From assembly GCA_002342985.1 (NCBI GenBank), contig DDRC01000092.1, positions 536 through 6,345 of the forward strand: a stretch of 5,810 nt of DNA, read 5' to 3'. The first letter of the stretch is position 1. The number at the start of each line of letters is the position of its first letter. Source of the stretch: Flavobacteriales bacterium UBA2426. GTDB lineage: Bacteria; Bacteroidota; Bacteroidia; Flavobacteriales_F; PHOS-HE28. Shown here in pieces: positions 4,266-5,810 of this stretch. The translations under genes and the position numbers were made by a program. Under the pieces are notes generated by a model. The model was not told the origin of the DNA and did no database searches. It saw only the letters and a list, made by a program, of their open reading frames with translations.

Positions 4266-5810
4266 TCACCGCTCGAACCGCATCCGGAACCGGCTGGTAT
4301 TGCCCCGTTCGTCCGTCACCTCCACCACCAGTTCCTTGCTGCCGGGCGCTTTCGTGCGGGCATCGAAGGTGTGGGAGAGGGCCTTGGTCTTGGGGTCGTA
4401 CTCCATCAGCATCCACTGACCGTTAAGGGAGGCGGTCCACCGCTGAATGCCGCTGAGGTCGTCCGCCACCTTGAGTATGAAGCCCTTGCGCCCGCGCATG
4501 TCGGCCCGGAGGTCTGCATTGGTGATGGTGGGCGGCACGGTGTCCAGTAGCACGGTGTAGGCGCCGAAGGCCTTCACGGAAGCGGTGATCCAGCCGTTGG
4601 CCCACTGGCCACCCACGGCGGCCGACACCTTGCCCTCCTTGTCGAGGCGCACTACCACGGCCTTGGCGGGCTGTTTGGTCTGCACGGCCAGTGAGAGCTC
4701 CCCGGGGGCATGCAGGGGGATGAGCGGGTCGCCCAAGGCATGTACCGCAGTGAGGCTACGGCCCACAGCCGGTTGGCGGGCGTAGGTCACATAGGCATCG
4801 TCATAGAGCGCGTTCACAGGCAGGTGGAAGCGGAATCCCTCTTCTTCCACGCGGTTGTCGGTATCGTAGCGGAATAGACTGCCCATGGGCTGTTCCCTGG
4901 GCCAGGAACCGGCCTCTTGGGCATCGGCCCCGCGCAGGGTGAACCGCAAACGGCTCTGATTGCCGTTGGCATCGGTGGACACCACCAGCACCTGCCGCCG
5001 CTGGCCGGGTGCCAGTTCAATGCGCCCTTGCGCCGCCTCCCGCCCATAGAGCTTCAGTTTGTTGTTGGGCAGCCGGTAGCAGCGGTGGTAGTCCATCTTC
5101 TGCCCCTTGAAGAGGGCGTAGTCCACGTGGGCGTTGCAGTAGCGGTTGAGGTGGAAATCCACGTGGTCGAGGGTGGCGGTGAAGTGGGGGATGCTGTCCA
5201 CCAGCACTTCCAGCTTGCGCACGCCGCATTTGGCGCTTCCGTTATCGTAACGGTCGAGGGTGTTCACAGCCAGGCCCACGGTGCCATAGGCGGCCGGCTC
5301 GGCCTTCAGGGTGTAACGGCCGGTGGCGCCTTGAGCGGCGTAGCCCACGGCGCGCTCGGGATAGGGAGCGCACCGCGAAGAGTCGGTGAGCGGATAGAGG
5401 CGGATGCCGAGGATCTCCGGCGGCACGCGGTCGGGCACTGCAAAGCCATGGGCCTCAGGGTCGAGTGCATGCTGATCGCCGGTGCGTCGCACCTCGAAGT
5501 GCAGGTGGGGGCCTCCGCTGCCCCCGGTGTTCCCGCTGAGGGCAAACTCTTCGCCCTGCTTCAGGGGCAGGGCCCCCTTCTCGGGGGTCCAATCGATGCT
5601 GAAGTCCTTCTGGCGGTACTGCTGTTCCAGACAAGCGGCGCCAACGGAGCCGGTGAGCGCCTGCAGGTGGCCGTAGACCGTGGTGTGCCCGTCGGGATGG
5701 TCGATGTACACGGCTTTGCCGTAGCCGTAGGGGCTGATCTTGATGCGGCTCACCCAGCCGTCGGCCACGGCGCGCACCGGTATGCCTTCGCGCCCTTCGG
5801 TGCGCATGTC
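4266..5810 (-). CDS. M23 (LytM-type) metallopeptidase with Ig-like C-terminal region, 5' end missing
   Basis: The last 514 residues of a large protein are visible; the start lies beyond base 5810. The first complete codon in the window is GAC (5808-5810), which fits the aspartate of the family's HxGxD zinc motif, so the first zinc histidine is just outside. Numbering from the next Met (5807): the domain continues with EGREGIPVRAVADGWVSRIK and SPYGYGKAVYI, the catalytic-site motif VYGHL (H47) and GPHLHFE (H101 and H103, the HxH motif supplying a catalytic and a zinc-binding histidine). M23 enzymes cut peptide cross-links of peptidoglycan. Residues about 125-420 are beta-rich with five scattered cysteines (59, 146, 194, 224, 243), consistent with an exported protein. 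A final Ig-like module contains DTVPPTITN, DDLSGI and VTDERGN (about 422-513). This architecture is typical of Bacteroidota envelope peptidases involved in wall remodelling. The missing N-terminus should hold a signal peptide. Confidence 0.92.
   Translation of the reverse strand, partial: DMRTEGREGIPVRAVADGWVSRIKISPYGYGKAVYIDHPDGHTTVYGHLQALTGSVGAACLEQQYRQKDFSIDWTPEKGALPLKQGEEFALSGNTGGSGGPHLHFEVRRTGDQHALDPEAHGFAVPDRVPPEILGIRLYPLTDSSRCAPYPERAVGYAAQGATGRYTLKAEPAAYGTVGLAVNTLDRYDNGSAKCGVRKLEVLVDSIPHFTATLDHVDFHLNRYCNAHVDYALFKGQKMDYHRCYRLPNNKLKLYGREAAQGRIELAPGQRRQVLVVSTDANGNQSRLRFTLRGADAQEAGSWPREQPMGSLFRYDTDNRVEEEGFRFHLPVNALYDDAYVTYARQPAVGRSLTAVHALGDPLIPLHAPGELSLAVQTKQPAKAVVVRLDKEGKVSAAVGGQWANGWITASVKAFGAYTVLLDTVPPTITNADLRADMRGRKGFILKVADDLSGIQRWTASLNGQWMLMEYDPKTKALSHTFDARTKAPGSKELVVEVTDERGNTSRFRMRFER

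Noticed and set aside
3216..4550. Open reading frame of 444 codons on the plus strand
   Set aside because: It is antisense to the GDPD gene and the end of the M23 gene, both of which have clear family motifs. Its composition is that of a shadow frame.
1..5810. CRISPR array, tRNA, rRNA, insertion sequence or phage genes
   Set aside because: No regularly spaced repeats, cloverleaf structures, transposase motifs or phage-like proteins were seen anywhere in the window.

Overview
The window is GC-rich, densely packed bacterial DNA. It most likely comes from an uncultured GC-rich member of the Bacteroidota (Flavobacteriales-like). This is an inference from three things: protein style (an M23 peptidase with the SPYGYGKA motif and Ig-like tail, and a WcaF-type acetyltransferase beside GT4 enzymes), the lack of clear Shine-Dalgarno sequences before the starts, and the gene mix. 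No rRNA or other marker gene is present to fix the taxonomy.

Positions 1-2250 (+ strand) hold a tightly coupled surface-polysaccharide operon: the 3' end of a GT4 glycosyltransferase, a complete second GT4 glycosyltransferase, a WcaF-like left-handed beta-helix O-acetyltransferase, and a 63-residue two-helix membrane protein. Each junction is a 4-base stop/start overlap (ATGA, ATGA, GTGA), which suggests translational coupling. After a 147-base gap comes a GT2 glycosyltransferase (2398-3246), probably part of the same locus. Together these genes would build and acetylate an exopolysaccharide or O-antigen-like glycan.

Positions 3247-3344 separate this locus from two genes on the opposite strand. 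The first is a putative lipoprotein of the glycerophosphodiester phosphodiesterase family (3345-4124, -). The second is a large extracytoplasmic M23 (LytM-type) metallopeptidase (4266-5810, -) whose N-terminus lies beyond the window. These look like envelope-maintenance genes unrelated to the sugar operon.

The most unusual feature is an approximately 91-bp palindromic element inside the GT2 gene (about 2562-2652). It has 7-bp terminal inverted repeats and two related hairpins in tandem, whose arms can also pair with each other. It is translated in frame and adds roughly 30 residues between the nucleotide-binding half of the fold and the conserved EPDKGIYDAMNKG motif. It resembles in principle the protein-coding palindromic elements known from Rickettsia, but I cannot assign it to a known family. 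A second, weaker curiosity is a canonical G-quadruplex-type motif just upstream of the phosphodiesterase gene.
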